Assembly (NCBI GenBank): GCA_964017045.1
Contig: OZ024796.1
Coordinates: forward strand, 24,367,010 to 24,431,009
Origin: Omphiscola glabra
Taxonomy: Eukaryota > Mollusca > Gastropoda > Lymnaeidae
DNA: 64,000 nt
Direction: 5' to 3'
A model generated the notes under the pieces. That model was not told where the DNA came from. It was given only the letters and a program-made list of their open reading frames with translations, and searched no databases. Each line of letters opens with the position of its first letter. Position 1 is the first letter of the stretch. Shown piece after piece: positions 1 to 11,740 of the stretch. Position numbers and translations under genes: made by a program.

Positions 1-143
1 ACATTGGCGACAGCAATGCGTGAACTTCCCATCTACTAGATATAGCCCGCCAAACATTGGCGACAGCAATACGTGAACTTCCCATCTACTAGATACAGCC
101 CGCCAAACATTGGCGACAGCAATGCCTGTACTTCCCAACTAAT
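1..143. repeat. 53-bp tandem repeat, about 2.6 copies, cut by window edge
   Basis: Units start at 1, 54 and 107 with acattggcgacagcaatgcg and differ by single bases (atgcg/atacg, atata/ataca). The third unit decays near 140. The array probably continues to the left of the window. Confidence 0.9.
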
Positions 144-376
144 TAAGTTACTTGACAAAACATGAACTCAAGTAACGCACATTTAAGAATCCCAATTTTC
201 GCTTCACCCCTTCCCCCCATGATACGTCACTGCAAACTTTTTATTTAACGCCCATGAACTATATTAAATATTCTAATGTCCCAACCACTTTTGAACCGAA
301 TAATTATTCCAACATGTTTAAATTGAGACGATTTCAAGTTCTTAAAAATAAAAGAAAATATTTCGCACCAACGGTA
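144..376. other. AT-rich unique sequence, nothing recognised
   Basis: No repeat, RNA gene or coding signal was seen here. A short open frame crosses into the next element but has no family character. Confidence 0.5.
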
Positions 377-604
377 GTTGACTGTATCCGGAAATTTGAT
401 CGAAAGAAGTTTCTTCAACGGAAAATTGATCGACGGAAATTTGATCGAACGGAAATTTGGTCGAATCTTTTTTTTTTTTTTTTTTAGATTACACGTTAAA
501 TTTTGTGTCAAATTTCTTGTTGAACGCATTACTTTGTTTTACTTTATAGTATAGCAATTCGACGAACATTTCTTTCGATCAAATTTTCGGTAACCGCAGT
601 TGAC
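377..604. mobile_element. MITE-like element with inverted GATCAAATTT ends
   Basis: An exact 16-bp inverted pair, aatttgatcgaaagaa at 393-408 and its complement at 570-585, sits just inside the ends gttgactg and cagttgac. The left arm holds three GATCGAA-type motifs and the middle holds an 18-bp T run. The motif GATCAAATTT links it to the TIR miniatures at 34.14, 34.40 and 43.34 kb and to the decayed copy at 37.44 kb. It is non-coding. No clear target duplication was seen, so the exact ends are approximate. Confidence 0.55.
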
Positions 605-1119
605 TTATTAAAAAAAAACATTTAGCTATTGGGAATATTTTGCACGTTATCCGGAAATGGAAGCTGTCACGTGGCAAGCAGATTATATATAAGAGATCAA
701 AAAAAATAAAATAAAATCAGCACTAATCATTTGATGTTATAGGCGTCTGCTACGTCAAGGGAGGCGAGTCGATGAAGCCTGTTGGCGCTGATTTGCCACC
801 TGTTAACAAAGCCCCCTTTCCCCCAGTCATTGGGGAGGTGGCAGATGGCCTTTGTGTCTATATTTGCGTTGTGTAGTACAATCATGCAGGTCACAACTAT
901 TATTCTCCCGCCAATTGTTCTCCTTGTTAAACAAACTATGTTATTACAATGGTACAAGCGAGGAGTTTTCCCCCCACAATTAGTTTCATTTGGTCACGAG
1001 AGTACTGTAGTGCTAGATACGGAGAAACAGATTTGATATCGGTATGGGGTCCATATGGGGTTTATAAGTGATCAGCATAAAATAAGCAGTAGTGTGAGTG
1101 TGTGTGAGTGCGTGTGTGT
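605..1119. other. Unique sequence, nothing recognised
   Basis: Only short A runs are visible and a TG-rich stretch leads into the purine tract. Short open frames at 727-1036 lie on both strands and look random. Confidence 0.5.
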
Positions 1120-1475
1120 TTTCAAGAGAGAGAGAGGGGGAAAGGGAGGGAGAGAGAGAGGTTTCGAGGGAGAGTGTATAGAGAGGAAGAGAGAGAAGGG
1201 GAGGAAGAGAAAGAGGCGAGGGTAAAAGAGAGAGGGAAAGGAGGGGGAGAGAGATGGAGGGACAGAGAGGGGAGAGAAGGGAGGTGGAGGGAGGGAGAAA
1301 GAAGAGGGAGAGAGAGGAAGTGAGAGAGGAAGGGAGAGAGGAAGGGAGAGAGGAAGGAAGAGAGAAATGTTTTTTAGGGAGGGAGGTAGAAGAGAGGGAG
1401 AGAGAAGGGGATTGAAGGAGAAAGAGGTTGGGAGAGAGGGAGAGAGAGAGAGAGAGAAGCTGAGACCTGGGACAT
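1120..1475. repeat. Purine-rich (GA/GGA) low-complexity tract
   Basis: The plus strand is almost pure A and G, made of gaga, ggga and gaaggga words, with a few c/t breaks around 1165 and 1370. Such polypurine DNA can form triplex (H-DNA). The apparent Arg/Glu-rich open frame at 1108-1323 is the translation of this tract and not a gene. Confidence 0.9.
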
Positions 1476-1768
1476 AGAGGAAGTAGATAGTAATTCTGAA
1501 AAATATACGATGAGATGTCTTGTATTAAAAAAAATAATTATACCCCCCCTCCCAACAATGCACATATTTTAAATGGTCTGTAAGGGACTAGTAGCAGTTC
1601 ATCAATATTTATTTTGTTGGTGAGTGGGTACGATTGATGCCAGGACTTTTTGGCACGTGATTGATGCCCTGACAATGACAAGTTTGATACACGAATGATT
1701 GGTTCAAGGGTAGGAGGTGGGTGGGTGGGTGGGGGGCATTAAAAAATCACTTCACGAAAATGAAACCA
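1476..1768. other. Unique spacer
   Basis: Nothing recognised apart from G-rich words (ggtgggtgggtgggtgg) just before the next array. Confidence 0.5.
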
Positions 1769-2075
1769 ACAATGTTACATCAATTCCCGGGTTTGACACC
1801 AACAGTGTTACATCAATTCCCGGGTATATCCCCAGGGATAAGTATAACAGTGTTACATCAATTCCCGGGTATATCTCCAGGGATAAGTATAACAGTGTTA
1901 CATCAATTCCCGGGTATATCCCCAGAGATAAGTATAACAGTGTTACATCTATTCCCGGGTATATCCCCAGGGATAAGTATAACAGTGTTACATCAATTCC
2001 CGGGTATGTCCCCAGGGATAAGTATAACAGTGTTACATCAGTTCCTGGGTTCATCCTCAGTGATCAGGCCAACAG
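1769..2075. repeat. 45-bp minisatellite, about 6.5 copies
   Basis: The unit contains cagtgttacatcaattcccg followed by ggtatatccccagggataag; copies start at 1803, 1848, 1893 and so on. Edge units at both ends are diverged. Because 45 is divisible by 3, three frames stay open (one reads SVTSIPGYIPRDKY per unit), so the open frames at 1717-2163 and 1752-2054 do not indicate coding. Confidence 0.92.
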
Positions 2076-2510
2076 TGGTACAATTAATGGGAAAGGCACG
2101 CCAGTGGTACATCCATTCCAAAATCTAATTTCAAAACATCAATTTTTTTCATTCATTTACTAGAAATTAGAAGTTTTACTAGTGTGTGGTGCAGTTGCTG
2201 TAATGGAAAAGACAACAACACTTCTTTGTGGAAAAAAAAGATGTGTGTTTGTAAAAAAAAAAAAAAAAAAAAAAAAATGGGGGGGGGGGGGGGGGGGACT
2301 AAAACAATATTTATGAATGGAAAAATAGATTTAAAACATAAATAAATCGTAAAATAAATAATATCTCTATATAAACGAACATATCTGTATATCTCTCTGT
2401 TATTGGCTGGCTATCAATAACCGGCTTTCCTCATCCGAATGTTGACATGCAAATCTGACCAACAATGAGATGTTTGCACAGCCTTGGCCGAGTGAATTGT
2501 TGTTGAGCGT
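2076..2510. other. Unique sequence with adjoining poly-A and poly-G runs
   Basis: A 25-bp A run at 2253-2277 is followed after one T by a 19-bp G run at 2279-2297. Nothing else was recognised. Confidence 0.7.
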
Positions 2511-2870
2511 ATACTTACAGCTTACTGTCATGAGACGGTTCTCAACACTTTTGAAGGGCATACTTTCAAATTACTTTCATGAGATGGTTCTCAACCCTTT
2601 TGGAGGGCATACTTTCACATTACTGTTATGAGATGGTTCTCAACCCGTTTGAAGGGCATACTTTCAAATTACTGTCATGAGAGGGTTCTCAACCTATCTT
2701 GAAGGCACACTTTCAAATAGCTGTCTTAAGACGGTTCTCAATCTATCTTGAGGGTATACTTTTTATTTTACTGTCATAAATCGGGTCGAAACCTGTCTTA
2801 AAAGTATACTTACATCTTACTGTTATAAGACGGTTCTCAACATGCCTTGAGTGTAAACTACAGCTTATAC
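2511..2870. repeat. Degenerate 49-bp tandem repeat, about 7 copies
   Basis: Units carry catgagatggttctcaaccc and then a gggcatactttcaaattact word; spacing is 49 bp between 2532, 2581 and 2630. Divergence rises to the right. The ggttctcaac word recalls hAT termini, but the rest of the unit does not. Confidence 0.85.
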
Positions 2871-3199
2871 TCTCAAGATCGTTCTTAAACTCCCCATCGC
2901 AGACACAAAGCATTAAAAAATTTATCATTGCAGTTCGAAAATGTAAAATTATAAATTTCGGAAGCGCTAAATCCAGGATCGTCATATTTTAATGGAGGAA
3001 ATTCTTGATGTAAATAACGATGAGACAGAAGATAACGGCAATTGCCGGCACTCACAAAGTTAACAAACCAAGAAGGGAAAAATTATAAACGAAAGCCAAA
3101 TTTAATAATAGAAATAAAATGTTAGCTTTTAAATTGACTATTGCGTGCTCTTTGCTTTTATAATATAATTACAACGCTACCTAGTGTTGTTAAAGAAAA
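2871..3199. other. AT-rich unique sequence
   Basis: Nothing recognised. Confidence 0.5.
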
Positions 3200-3690
3200 T
3201 ATTGGAGTCAAAGTAGCTGACTCTGCAAACTAAAGTCAGAATCTTCAACACACATGTCAAAACATCCCCACTCTATGGAGCAGGAGCTTGGATTTCAACG
3301 GCGAGCATCGCGCCGAAAGTACGGACCTTCATCAACACTTGCCTTAGAAAGATCATGAACATCAAATGGCCGAACATCAAATGGCCAAACACCATCACTA
3401 ACAAAAACTTACTGAAAAGGACATAATCAGAGCCATTTACAGAAGATATCATAAGGGAAAGATGGAGTTTGATAGGACACTGTCCTCGTAAACGCCCAGG
3501 TAACATCCCTAGACAATCCAGGGTAAAGGAATAGAGGCAGGCAGGAAAATATGCGACCTGGAAGCAGAAACAAAGTATGGGATGTAACTGGAAGCATCTG
3601 GAAAGGAAAGCACAGGACCGAGGTGAATGGACATTTTTTTTTTGTAGACTGCCTATGCTTCCGACGGGGTAAAAGGCATAAGTAAGTAGG
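3200..3690 (+). mobile_element. Decayed RTE-like LINE, C-terminal region and 3' end
   Basis: Three open pieces on the plus strand read as the region downstream of a LINE reverse transcriptase. At 3232-3423 it runs KVRIFNTHVKTSPLYGAGAW and then TFINTCLRKIMNIKWPN, the usual block ending in a W-P-N-T-I word. At 3451-3528, after a stop and frame change, it gives RERWSLIGHCPRKRPGNIPR, the W-x-x-I-G-H motif. From about 3570 it gives NWKHLERKAQDRGEW, the usual last domain. A 15-bp tandem duplication (aacatcaaatggccg/a near 3360-3390) repeats IKWPN. Stops and frameshifts make it a pseudogene. No host gene function is implied. The clade (RTE-like) is an inference from motif order. Confidence 0.75.
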
Positions 3691-4359
3691 TACGTACCAT
3701 TGATAGCCGTACAGTGTTCTTTTTATTCCAAATGGGATTAGTTGATTGCGGCGAATTCAACGTTGTCTAGAGCTTGGGTCCATCTTCGTTATGGCCACAG
3801 TAACGATCACAGAGTCAAAAACACTTTTCCTCCTAGCCACTGCAGTGTTGACGTTTTGTATGAATCAAGTAACCAAAAAAAAAAGCGGTGAAAAGATTCA
3901 GGTCTCTTATTATTTACCGCTTCATGTGAAAGACAATGGAAAATGCATAAGAAATAATCCTCGGTGTTCCGAATAAAATAGATGTACCCAGAAATCCTTC
4001 ACATACTAAAACACAAAAATATAGCTACACAACTCCTAGCGAAAATGTAATAATTCCCTCTCCTAAAATAAAAATTCACTCTAATCTCAAAAAAAAAAAT
4101 AAAAAAAATATTCACTTTGCTGACGACAATGTACACTCTTTTTCACGTGTATTTGGTGACGGCGGATCACTCATCACTCATCACTCATCAGCGATCTACC
4201 GAGGACTCATGGAGCTGTGAGTGTTCAATTTAAACCCAACGTTGTTAACATTTTAAAAATACGATAGGCCATCCACATTCTTGTTTTCAATGTAAGTTCA
4301 AAATCAATGAACATTTGGGGTCGAAATAACTGAAACAGTCAAGAAACCAAATAAGCCTA
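3691..4359. other. AT-rich unique sequence
   Basis: Nothing recognised apart from a short triplicated atcactc word near 4170-4188 and A runs near 4090. Confidence 0.5.
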
Positions 4360-4715
4360 TTTAAAATAAAAAGAAATCTGTTTCAGACAGCGGTGCGCAA
4401 TATCTATAGTTTAAAATAAAAAGAAATCTGTTTCAGACAGCGGTGCGCAATATCTCTAGTTTAAAATAAAAAGAAATCTGTTTCAGACAGCGGTGCGCAA
4501 TATCTCTAGTTTAAAATAAAAAGAAATCTGTTTCAGACAGCGGTGCGCAATATCTCTAGTTTAAAATAAAAAGAAATCTGTTTCAGACAGCGGTGCGCAA
4601 TATCTCTAGTTTAAAATAAAAAGAAATCTGTTTCAGACAGCGGTGCGCAATATCTCTAGTTTAAAATAAAAAGAAATCTGTTTAAGACAGCAGTGCGCAA
4701 TATCTCCAGGAAGAT
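4360..4715. repeat. 50-bp minisatellite, 7 copies
   Basis: The unit is tttaaaataaaaagaaatct followed by gtttcagacagcggtgcgca and atatctctag. Copies are almost identical; the first has ctatag and the last has tttaag/cagtg changes, so the edge units are the most diverged. Confidence 0.95.
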
Positions 4716-4794
4716 AATTATTTGAAATTATTATTACTAGGGCTTAAATGGGTGCAGTTTTTTTTACAGTGAGTCCGGGTGTTTTGAGAAATAT

Positions 4795-5140
4795 GCCTAC
4801 CGACAGTCCTACTCCCTACCTGTCGGCCTTTGAACAATAAGCCTACCGACAGTCCTACAGCCTACCTGCCGGCCTATCGACAGTTCTACAATATACCTGC
4901 CGGCCTTTAAACCAAAGGCTCACAATTAGTCATACACACTACCTGCCGAACTTTAACAATAGCCCTACAGACAGTCTTACAAACAGCCTTACAGACAGTC
5001 TTACAGACATCCCTACAGACAGTCTTACAGACAGCCCTACAGACAGTCTTACAGACATCCCTACAGACAGTCTTACAGACAGCCCTACAGACAGTCTTAC
5101 AGACAGCCCTACAGACAGTCTTACAGACAGCCCTACACCA
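4795..5140. repeat. 24-bp minisatellite (agacag-tcttac / agacag-ccctac) with a degenerate left flank
   Basis: The core at 4966-5135 alternates agacagtcttac and agacagccctac, giving a 24-bp higher unit built from 12-bp halves. The left flank (4795-4960) holds diverged halves such as ccgacagtcctac. The cysteine-rich frame on the minus strand is a by-product. Confidence 0.9.
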
Positions 5141-6339
5141 TACCTGTCGGAACAGTCGCCCCTCCCTAAAGAAAAAAAAACAATGACCAGAGTTCACACG
5201 TCACGCAATCATTTTTCACCTGGTCCTTTTGATATAAAACATGGGGAGTGTGGGGGTGGAGGGCGCTGTCGACAAGGAAGCAGGACACACCAGACGCAAA
5301 ATATTTATAAGAGGTTATCATTTTTGTGTAAAAGAGCTAACCTCGTCGATCCACTGATCTCTGCTGAATTCTCCGGCACTCTCTCCAATCTTCAAACTAC
5401 AGCAATTCCGCGCTGAATTGATTTGCAGCCAGGTAGAGCAAACCCAGGTAAATTAACACCCGTTTTATTGGGTTTTAAAAGACGCCCCCCACCCCCCAGC
5501 CACCCGCCTCATGCTCCGTTCGTGTCATGCATTAATTGATATCCCATTTGACATTTCACTTTCATCAAGTATCGTTGCCTGTTCGACCGCAAAATTTTGT
5601 CCCCTTAACACCCTCTCTCCATTTTTTGGCCGATTGGGGGGTGGGGGGTTGGGCGGGTGGGGCGGCACCACTTTTGACGTCATCGATTTTTGCGCTCATT
5701 TTTTAAATTTTGTTTACAAGGATATTGACACCGCCATTGGGTGTGAGCGCAATAAACGAAGCCACGATGGGATCAGTCTTACCAAATATGGGAAGGGACC
5801 AGAGAAGCACGTCATTTGTGTTGTTTACTCTGTGGTCTACCCAGTGAGAGATACTGCCGCTCACTCACAGCTGGCTCAGGTTTGATACAAGAAATTGATC
5901 TTAGTATTAGGCGGTGTTAGTGGCTGTTCTTCTTTCTGGCGTTTACAATGGGGTTGGGGGGTGTGGGGTTGGATTTGTGTGGAGGGGAACAGTTAAAAGA
6001 GGCCGGAGTACGGAAGGATAAGCGGTGGAGCATAAAAAAGGGGGGGGGGGCTTTAGGAAATGAAGATAAAATGATGGTTCCCGACTATTGTCACGAGATA
6101 ACATGGTCCGTAAGGGGTGGGGTGCGTGTGGGGGGAGGGGTGTCGTGGGGGTTTGAGGAGGAGTCTTATAACATGGGGGTAAAGGTGAATCTCACAACAA
6201 ACTCCTGATAACTGTGCTAAATGAGAATTTAAAAAAACAAACCAAAAAATATCGCAAGTGCGTCTGGTGCGTAATATTGTATTTTATGTTTTTCTGAAAT
6301 CGTCAGTGAAATAATTTTATGTTATGAGACTCCTATCTT
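5141..6339. other. Unique sequence with G/C homopolymers, no gene seen
   Basis: About 1.2 kb without a repeat array or recognised element. It holds a C-rich stretch near 5487-5500, G-rich words at 5630-5660 and a G run ending at 6050. Open frames at 5183-5416, 5511-5885 and 5948-6208 show no domain or splice context that I can defend. Confidence 0.5.
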
Positions 6340-7238
6340 CCCCCCCCCCCCCTTCCGACACTCCTTCCTTACCCCCAGACACTTCTATCTTACCCCCAGA
6401 CACTCCTTCCTTACCCCCAGACACTCCTCTCTTACCCCAGACACTCCTCACTTACCCCAGAGACACCCCCCTTACCCCCAGACACTCCTCCCTTACCCCC
6501 AGACACTCCTCTCTTACCCTCAGACACTCCTCCCTTACCCCCAGACACTCCACTTACCCCCAGACACTCCTCTTTTACCCCCAGACACTCCTCTCTTACC
6601 CCCATACACTCCTCTCTTACCCCCAGACACTCCTCTCTTACCCCCAGATACTCCTCCCTTACCCCCAGACACTCCTCCCTTACCTCCAGACACTCCTCCC
6701 TTACCTCCAGACACACCTCCCTTACCCTAGAGACACCTCCCTTACCCCCAGAGACACCTCCCTTACCCCCAGACACTCCTCCCTTACCCCCATACACTCC
6801 TCCCTTACCCCCAGACACTCCTTCCTTACCCCCAGACACTCCTCCCTTACCCCCATACACTCCTCCCTTACCCCCAGACACTCCTTCCTTACCCCCAGAC
6901 ACTCCTCCCTTACCCCCAGACACTCCTTCCCTACCCCCTGACACTCCTCCCTTACCCACAGAGACACCTCCCTTACCCCCAGAGACACCTCCCTTACCCC
7001 CAGAGACTCCTCCCTTACCCCCATACACTCCACCCTTACCCCCAGACACTCCTCCCTTACCCCCAGAGACACCACCCTTACCCCCAGAGACTCCTCCCTT
7101 ACCCCCATACACTCCACCCTTACCCCCATACACTCCACCTTTACCCCCATACACTCCTCCCTTACCCCCATATACTCCACCCTTACCCCCAGACACTCAT
7201 CCCTTACCCCCAGACACTCTTCCCTTGCCCCCAGAGAG
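6340..7238. repeat. 21-bp C-rich minisatellite, about 40 copies
   Basis: The unit is about actcctcccttacccccaga plus c, with variants in the ag/at, actcc/acacc and ctt/ctc positions. The minus strand carries repeated GGGGGTAAGGGAGG, so G-quadruplex formation is plausible. Period 21 keeps all frames open, which explains the Gly-Lys-rich and Pro-Thr-rich open frames of 182-254 codons on both strands. Confidence 0.95.
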
Positions 7239-7545
7239 TCCCCAACACACACACACACAATTATATACATATATATAATTTAAAACCATCTTGTCTTAAA
7301 TTATTTCTATCTTAATAATCTTCTTGGTTCTTTCTTTATTTAATGGAGGAGGGGACATTATTCTTTATCTAAAGAAAGTTTTAAAATAATTTTAAACATA
7401 CATAAAAAGCCCTGGATCTGCCACTGATCCAGTGAACCAGCCAGTCAGCAAAGCCGATAAGCCGATAATCCTGCTGTGATTGTTATCTTGAATAAACCAT
7501 ATTTTAGTGGTGTTTTACCTCCAGATTATACAATTAACTATCCTG
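7239..7545. other. AT-rich unique spacer
   Basis: A short CA run (7249-7259) and TA-rich words follow the array. Nothing else was recognised. Confidence 0.5.
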
Positions 7546-7675
7546 TCATGTGAAGTCGTTCAGCCATTAATTATCCTGTCAAGTGAAGTCGTTCATATCG
7601 TTAACGGTACTGTCATGTGAAGCCGTTCATCCGTTAACTATCCTGTCACGTGAAGTCTTTCAACCATTAATTATT
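7546..7675. repeat. Degenerate tandem repeat near 38 bp, about 4 copies
   Basis: The shared word is actatcctgtcatgtgaagt followed by cgttcatccatta; units are of uneven length with substitutions. Confidence 0.75.
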
Positions 7676-8205
7676 AAAATTTTGTAATATATTGCATTTT
7701 ATATCAATTGATGTCACATATTGTAATACATTGTATGCTATATCTGACACAACCGTCCACACAAAGACTCAGCTATTAATATCGTACGGATCTTGCGCAC
7801 TTTGGTGAGTATTCACAAGAAAATGTTTTCAGCGTTGAGTACCCTGTTCAAGAGTGCTGTCCATGTACGTCCTAGCACTTTGGTGCCTCCCACCACCACC
7901 CCCCAAGGGGCAAAGAGTTTGTGTTAGCGTGACTTAAAATATCGTGTTTACACAACAGCGCTATTGTTGATAAGAAAGAAACTCATTTCGAGACGGAAGA
8001 AGAAAGAACGAAGAGGAAATAAAAACGAGAGGCTGGCGGGATTAGAGAGAAAAAAGGGAAGTCATAAAGACAATAAGCACCCGAACTTCTGACAAGAGTT
8101 ACACGGACTTGCTTTTAGTGGTGTTGATGCTAGACGTCAGGGGGACACGTGTGGGGGTCAGAGGTTAGCACGACCGCATCAGCTCTGACTGACTTGCACG
8201 GGCGG
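7676..8205. other. Unique sequence, nothing recognised
   Basis: No element or coding signal was seen. Confidence 0.5.
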
Positions 8206-8602
8206 GAATTGCAATGAGGTATTTGTATTACCCCAAGAATTACCACACATTACGGAATTACAATGAGTTATTTGTATTACCCCAAGAATTACCACACATT
8301 ACGGAATGACAATGAGATATCTGTATTACCCCAAGAATTACCACACATTACGGGAATTACAATGATATATTTATATTACAACAAGATATACCACACATTA
8401 CGGAATGACAATGAGATATCTGTATTACCCGAAGAATTACCACACATTACGGGAATTACAATGAGATATCTGTATTACCCGAAGAATTAACACACATTAC
8501 GGGAATTACAATGAGATATCTGTATTACCCGAAGAATTAACACACATTAGGGGAATTACAATGAGATATTTGTATTACCCCAAAAATTACCACACATTTT
8601 AC
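8206..8602. repeat. 49/50-bp minisatellite, about 8 copies
   Basis: The unit is caatgagatatctgtattac followed by ccgaagaattaccacacatt and acgg(g)aatta. Early copies are 49 bp and later ones 50 bp owing to one extra g. Confidence 0.92.
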
Positions 8603-8770
8603 TCACCTGATTACTTTAATTCGGGAGCCGTCACGTGGGGCCTACGACCCCTACAAGTGGGCCCCTCGAAAAGTCACACTATGGGTGTTTATTACCCTCG
8701 TATGTTAGCAGTCTGTACGACTCAGTGGTTTTATTTTTGATGGAAATAGGACACACTTTCTCCCATCTGA

Positions 8771-8890
8771 CAGTGGCGTACCTAGGTTTAGTGCCACCCG
8801 GGGGGGGTCAAGTTTTTTTTACCCCCCCCCCCTTCCATCCACGCTACAACTTTGCAGTTGGCTGAAAATACCGCCGCTCGATATAGGAAA
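8771..8890 (-). mobile_element. Fragment of the large hAT-like element
   Basis: The stretch tggcgtacctaggtttagtg to gataccgccgctc-like words aligns by eye with 62,571-62,672 (ggcgtgcctagtgttagcgc through cccgccgctctg), on the same strand of the window. It carries the same C-rich interior and the CACGCTAC and CTTTGCAG words. It is an isolated, truncated copy with no visible termini. The strand given is that of the reference copy at 58.8-63.0 kb. Confidence 0.6.
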
Positions 8891-9824
8891 AAATAAGGTG
8901 CTGTCCAGGGCGTTCACCCTTTCTAGGCCACTGCTACCAGATACTTTTAATACCTCAGAAATTACAACTCAGTTGCCTGACAGCCTCACGATATCTGTTT
9001 CGTATACTAGAATTAAGTCGGGTTGAATCAGTTATGTTTTTTGATTTAGCTTAGGCGTGGAAGTCTGTCGACTTTGGCCGTTAGATAATTAGATACAATT
9101 AAATCATTATACATTATATTATCCGCATTTAAACCAGGAGCAATTACATTCCAAATTACCGCCTTAGACATCGCTTTTTACAGCAGTATATTTTAAGTAA
9201 TTTGCACATCTAAGTTGGGTTTTTGTTCGTTTGCACACCAACCGAGACGACAACGCACCATTTCAGCACCGGATTTTCCCGGACTGTAGTTGTAGATAAT
9301 TTCTTCGTCAACTGCCACTTCGGTGTATATCACGTCTATATTTTGTTCATGTTAGCCTATATCAGGCAGATTTTGAAATAAAAACCAAAATAACACAAAT
9401 GTGAATTCTGTGTAATAACGATTTTTCCCCCCCGTGTTCTTGATAAATTCTCAGTGTCACTCTACAGAATGTGACCCCCTTCCCCTTTCGACGAAGTATC
9501 CGACCCAGGACACGGCAGATCAAACACAGACAGACCTGTGAAAGATTATAACGCCAGACATTTAAGACCCACGGTATATATACAAATTAACCCCTTCCAC
9601 TTTGAGCGGTCCGAATGTTTTTCTTCTAGATCCAAATCTTGGGGGCTCACGTCAAGTATGGCGTTGGAGACACACACGCTGAAAATAGTAGCGTTAATCG
9701 GGATGCGAGAGTAGAACCGCAGTGGCTGACGCCCTTCGGTGGAGGGGGGGATGGAAAAATGCAAACTAAAAAATATTCGGTGGAGACGGTTTCAAAATAG
9801 GCTGTCATCAGAGCGTGTTGTCCC
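8891..9824. other. Unique sequence, nothing recognised
   Basis: No array, RNA gene or credible coding stretch was seen. Confidence 0.5.
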
Positions 9825-10108
9825 CAGAAAAGGGTGCAACCAGAAAAGGTTGTCACCGCAGCAGCTACCACCAGCGAAGGGTGCCGCCAGAGACGAGTGT
9901 CGCCAGAGAAGGGTGACACCATAGAAGGTTGTCACCCCAGCAGGTGCCACCAGAGAAGGGTACCACCAGAGAAGGGTGTCGCCAGAGAAGGGTGCCACCA
10001 GAGAAGGTACCACCAGAGAAAAATGTGTCGAGAGAGAAGTGTGCCGCCAGAGAAGGGTGCCACCAGAGAAAGGTGTCACCCCAGCAGGTGCCACCAGAGA
10101 ATGCCGAA
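9825..10108. repeat. 15-bp minisatellite (gccaccagagaaggg type)
   Basis: Repeated words gccaccagagaagggt, gtcgccagagaagggt and gtcaccccagcaggt occur with variable spacing, mostly 15 bp. Period 15 opens several frames on both strands; none is credible. Confidence 0.88.
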
Positions 10109-11061
10109 GTCTGGGGGGGGGAAGGAGACGCACTGGGTGACACCAACCCTATTGACGCCACTGGTTGAAACCAGCTGATATAGACCAGGTTCGACCATCA
10201 AATGAATCACACCGTGGATCAATCCCGTATCTTCGAAATGGCTCATTAACGAACTTTAAATTTAAAAACCACCACACAACCCCGACAGCATCAACAAACC
10301 CACGACGCAAGCAACCTATTTAGCCTTGCAACACGATACTCTCCAACACTCGCCCTTTCTTTCACTCCGTTTACACACATCCATTACCGGTTAATGGCTC
10401 GAGACCTGCAGTCCAATCTGAGGCTCGATCTAGCAATCAGTTCTGACATGCCAGTATGGGCGGCAAGTCGGCTGGAGAAGCCCTACACCGTAAGTTTATT
10501 TACTGTAGTCCAAGTTCAAATCCACCCCACACCCCCCAACCCCAACCCTTAAGCAAGTCAAAGGACATAATATGTAACACATGAAAATAGACGTCTTTTA
10601 ACAAAACAAAAACAAAAAAAAAATGGAAGTTTTTACTATAAAAATATAATAGTTAAACTTCGCCATAAGAAATTGATAAGATGGTACATTAGTTCATGTC
10701 GTGAATGAAAACAAAGAATACCACTTTGATGAGCAGCCACACGTCATATCCGGTTGTCACTAATCACGCGCATGCTAAGTTGCTATGGTAACCATTGACA
10801 TCGTTAGCTATTGGTTTGTTTTTTTTCTTTTTAAAAAAATCATAGTCTTTATTTTTTTAAATTTCATTTATGTGCACCATGACACATGTGTAACTTCGTG
10901 CGCCGCTATGAAAATATAACATTTACTTCGTCGTTGGCTGGGTTGATGGAGGGCGCGTTATAGTTTAACAGCTAAACCTTTGACGGATTAGTATTTACCT
11001 TACAGTACTAAGTAGTGTTGGACTGGCGTGTCGAAGCGGCCCGTGGCCGAAATCTCTAAAT
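10109..11061. other. Unique sequence, nothing recognised
   Basis: Short T and A runs only. No coding or repeat signal. Confidence 0.5.
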
Positions 11062-11247
11062 CAGTGGTTCTTAACCCGTCTGTCGCGACTACTTTGGGGG
11101 TCGAAAGACCCTCACACAGGGGTCGCCTAAAAATCATCGGAAAACACATATTTATGTAGGAGCAACGACATTAATTTTATGGTTGGGGGGTCACCACACC
11201 ATGAGGGTATTAAAGGGTGGTGGCATTAGAAAGGTTGAGAACCACTG
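11062..11247 (+). mobile_element. SPIN-like hAT miniature, copy 1
   Basis: The element starts CAGTGGTTCTTAACCC and ends GGTTGAGAACCACTG, with internal GTCGCGAC and GGGTCGCC blocks shared by the other five copies. The 8-bp target duplication is ctctaaat on the left and ctctaagt on the right (7/8). At 186 bp it is non-coding and depends on a transposase supplied elsewhere. The plus strand is assigned to the end rich in GTCGCGACCCC. Confidence 0.88.
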
Positions 11248-11299
11248 CTCTAAGTAGATATATAACACAAACGTTTTATTTTAAGGTAGAAGCGGCCCA

Positions 11300-11740
11300 G
11301 GCGGCCCTTATATCCCCAGCCCTGACGGCCCATTTATCCCCAGCCCTGACGACCCTTATATCCCCAGCCCTGACGGCCCTTATATCCCCAGCCCTGACGG
11401 CCCTTATATCCCCAGCCCTGACGGCCCTTATATCCCCAGCCCTGACGGCCTTTATATCCCCAGCCCTGACGGCCCATATATCCCCAGCCCTGACGGCCCT
11501 TATATCCCCAGCCCTGACGGCCCTTATATCCCCAGCCCTGACGGCCCATATATCCCCAGCCCTGACGGCCCTTATATCCCCAGCCCTGACGGCCCTTATA
11601 TCCCCAGCCCTGACGGCCCATATATCCCCAGCCCTGACGGCCCTTATATCCCCAGCACTGACGGCTCATATATCCCCAGCCCTGACGGCCCATATATCCC
11701 CAGCCCTGACGGCCCATATATCCCCCGCCCTGACGGTTAA
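11300..11740. repeat. 24-bp minisatellite, about 18 copies
   Basis: The unit is ggcccttatatccccagccc plus tgac, with a ctt/cat variant that alternates in patches. It begins about 55 bp from the SPIN-like copy. The frames ISPALTAL (plus) and GRQGWGYK (minus) are by-products of period 24. Confidence 0.95.

Noticed and set aside
1717..2163. Repeat protein with 15-residue units
   Set aside because: The 45-bp unit opens two plus frames and one minus frame equally, and the flanking codons show no domain, signal peptide or splice context.
6324..7270. Open frames of 182-254 codons (Gly-Lys-Gly and Pro-rich) on both strands
   Set aside because: By-product of a 21-bp array; no non-repetitive domain on either side.
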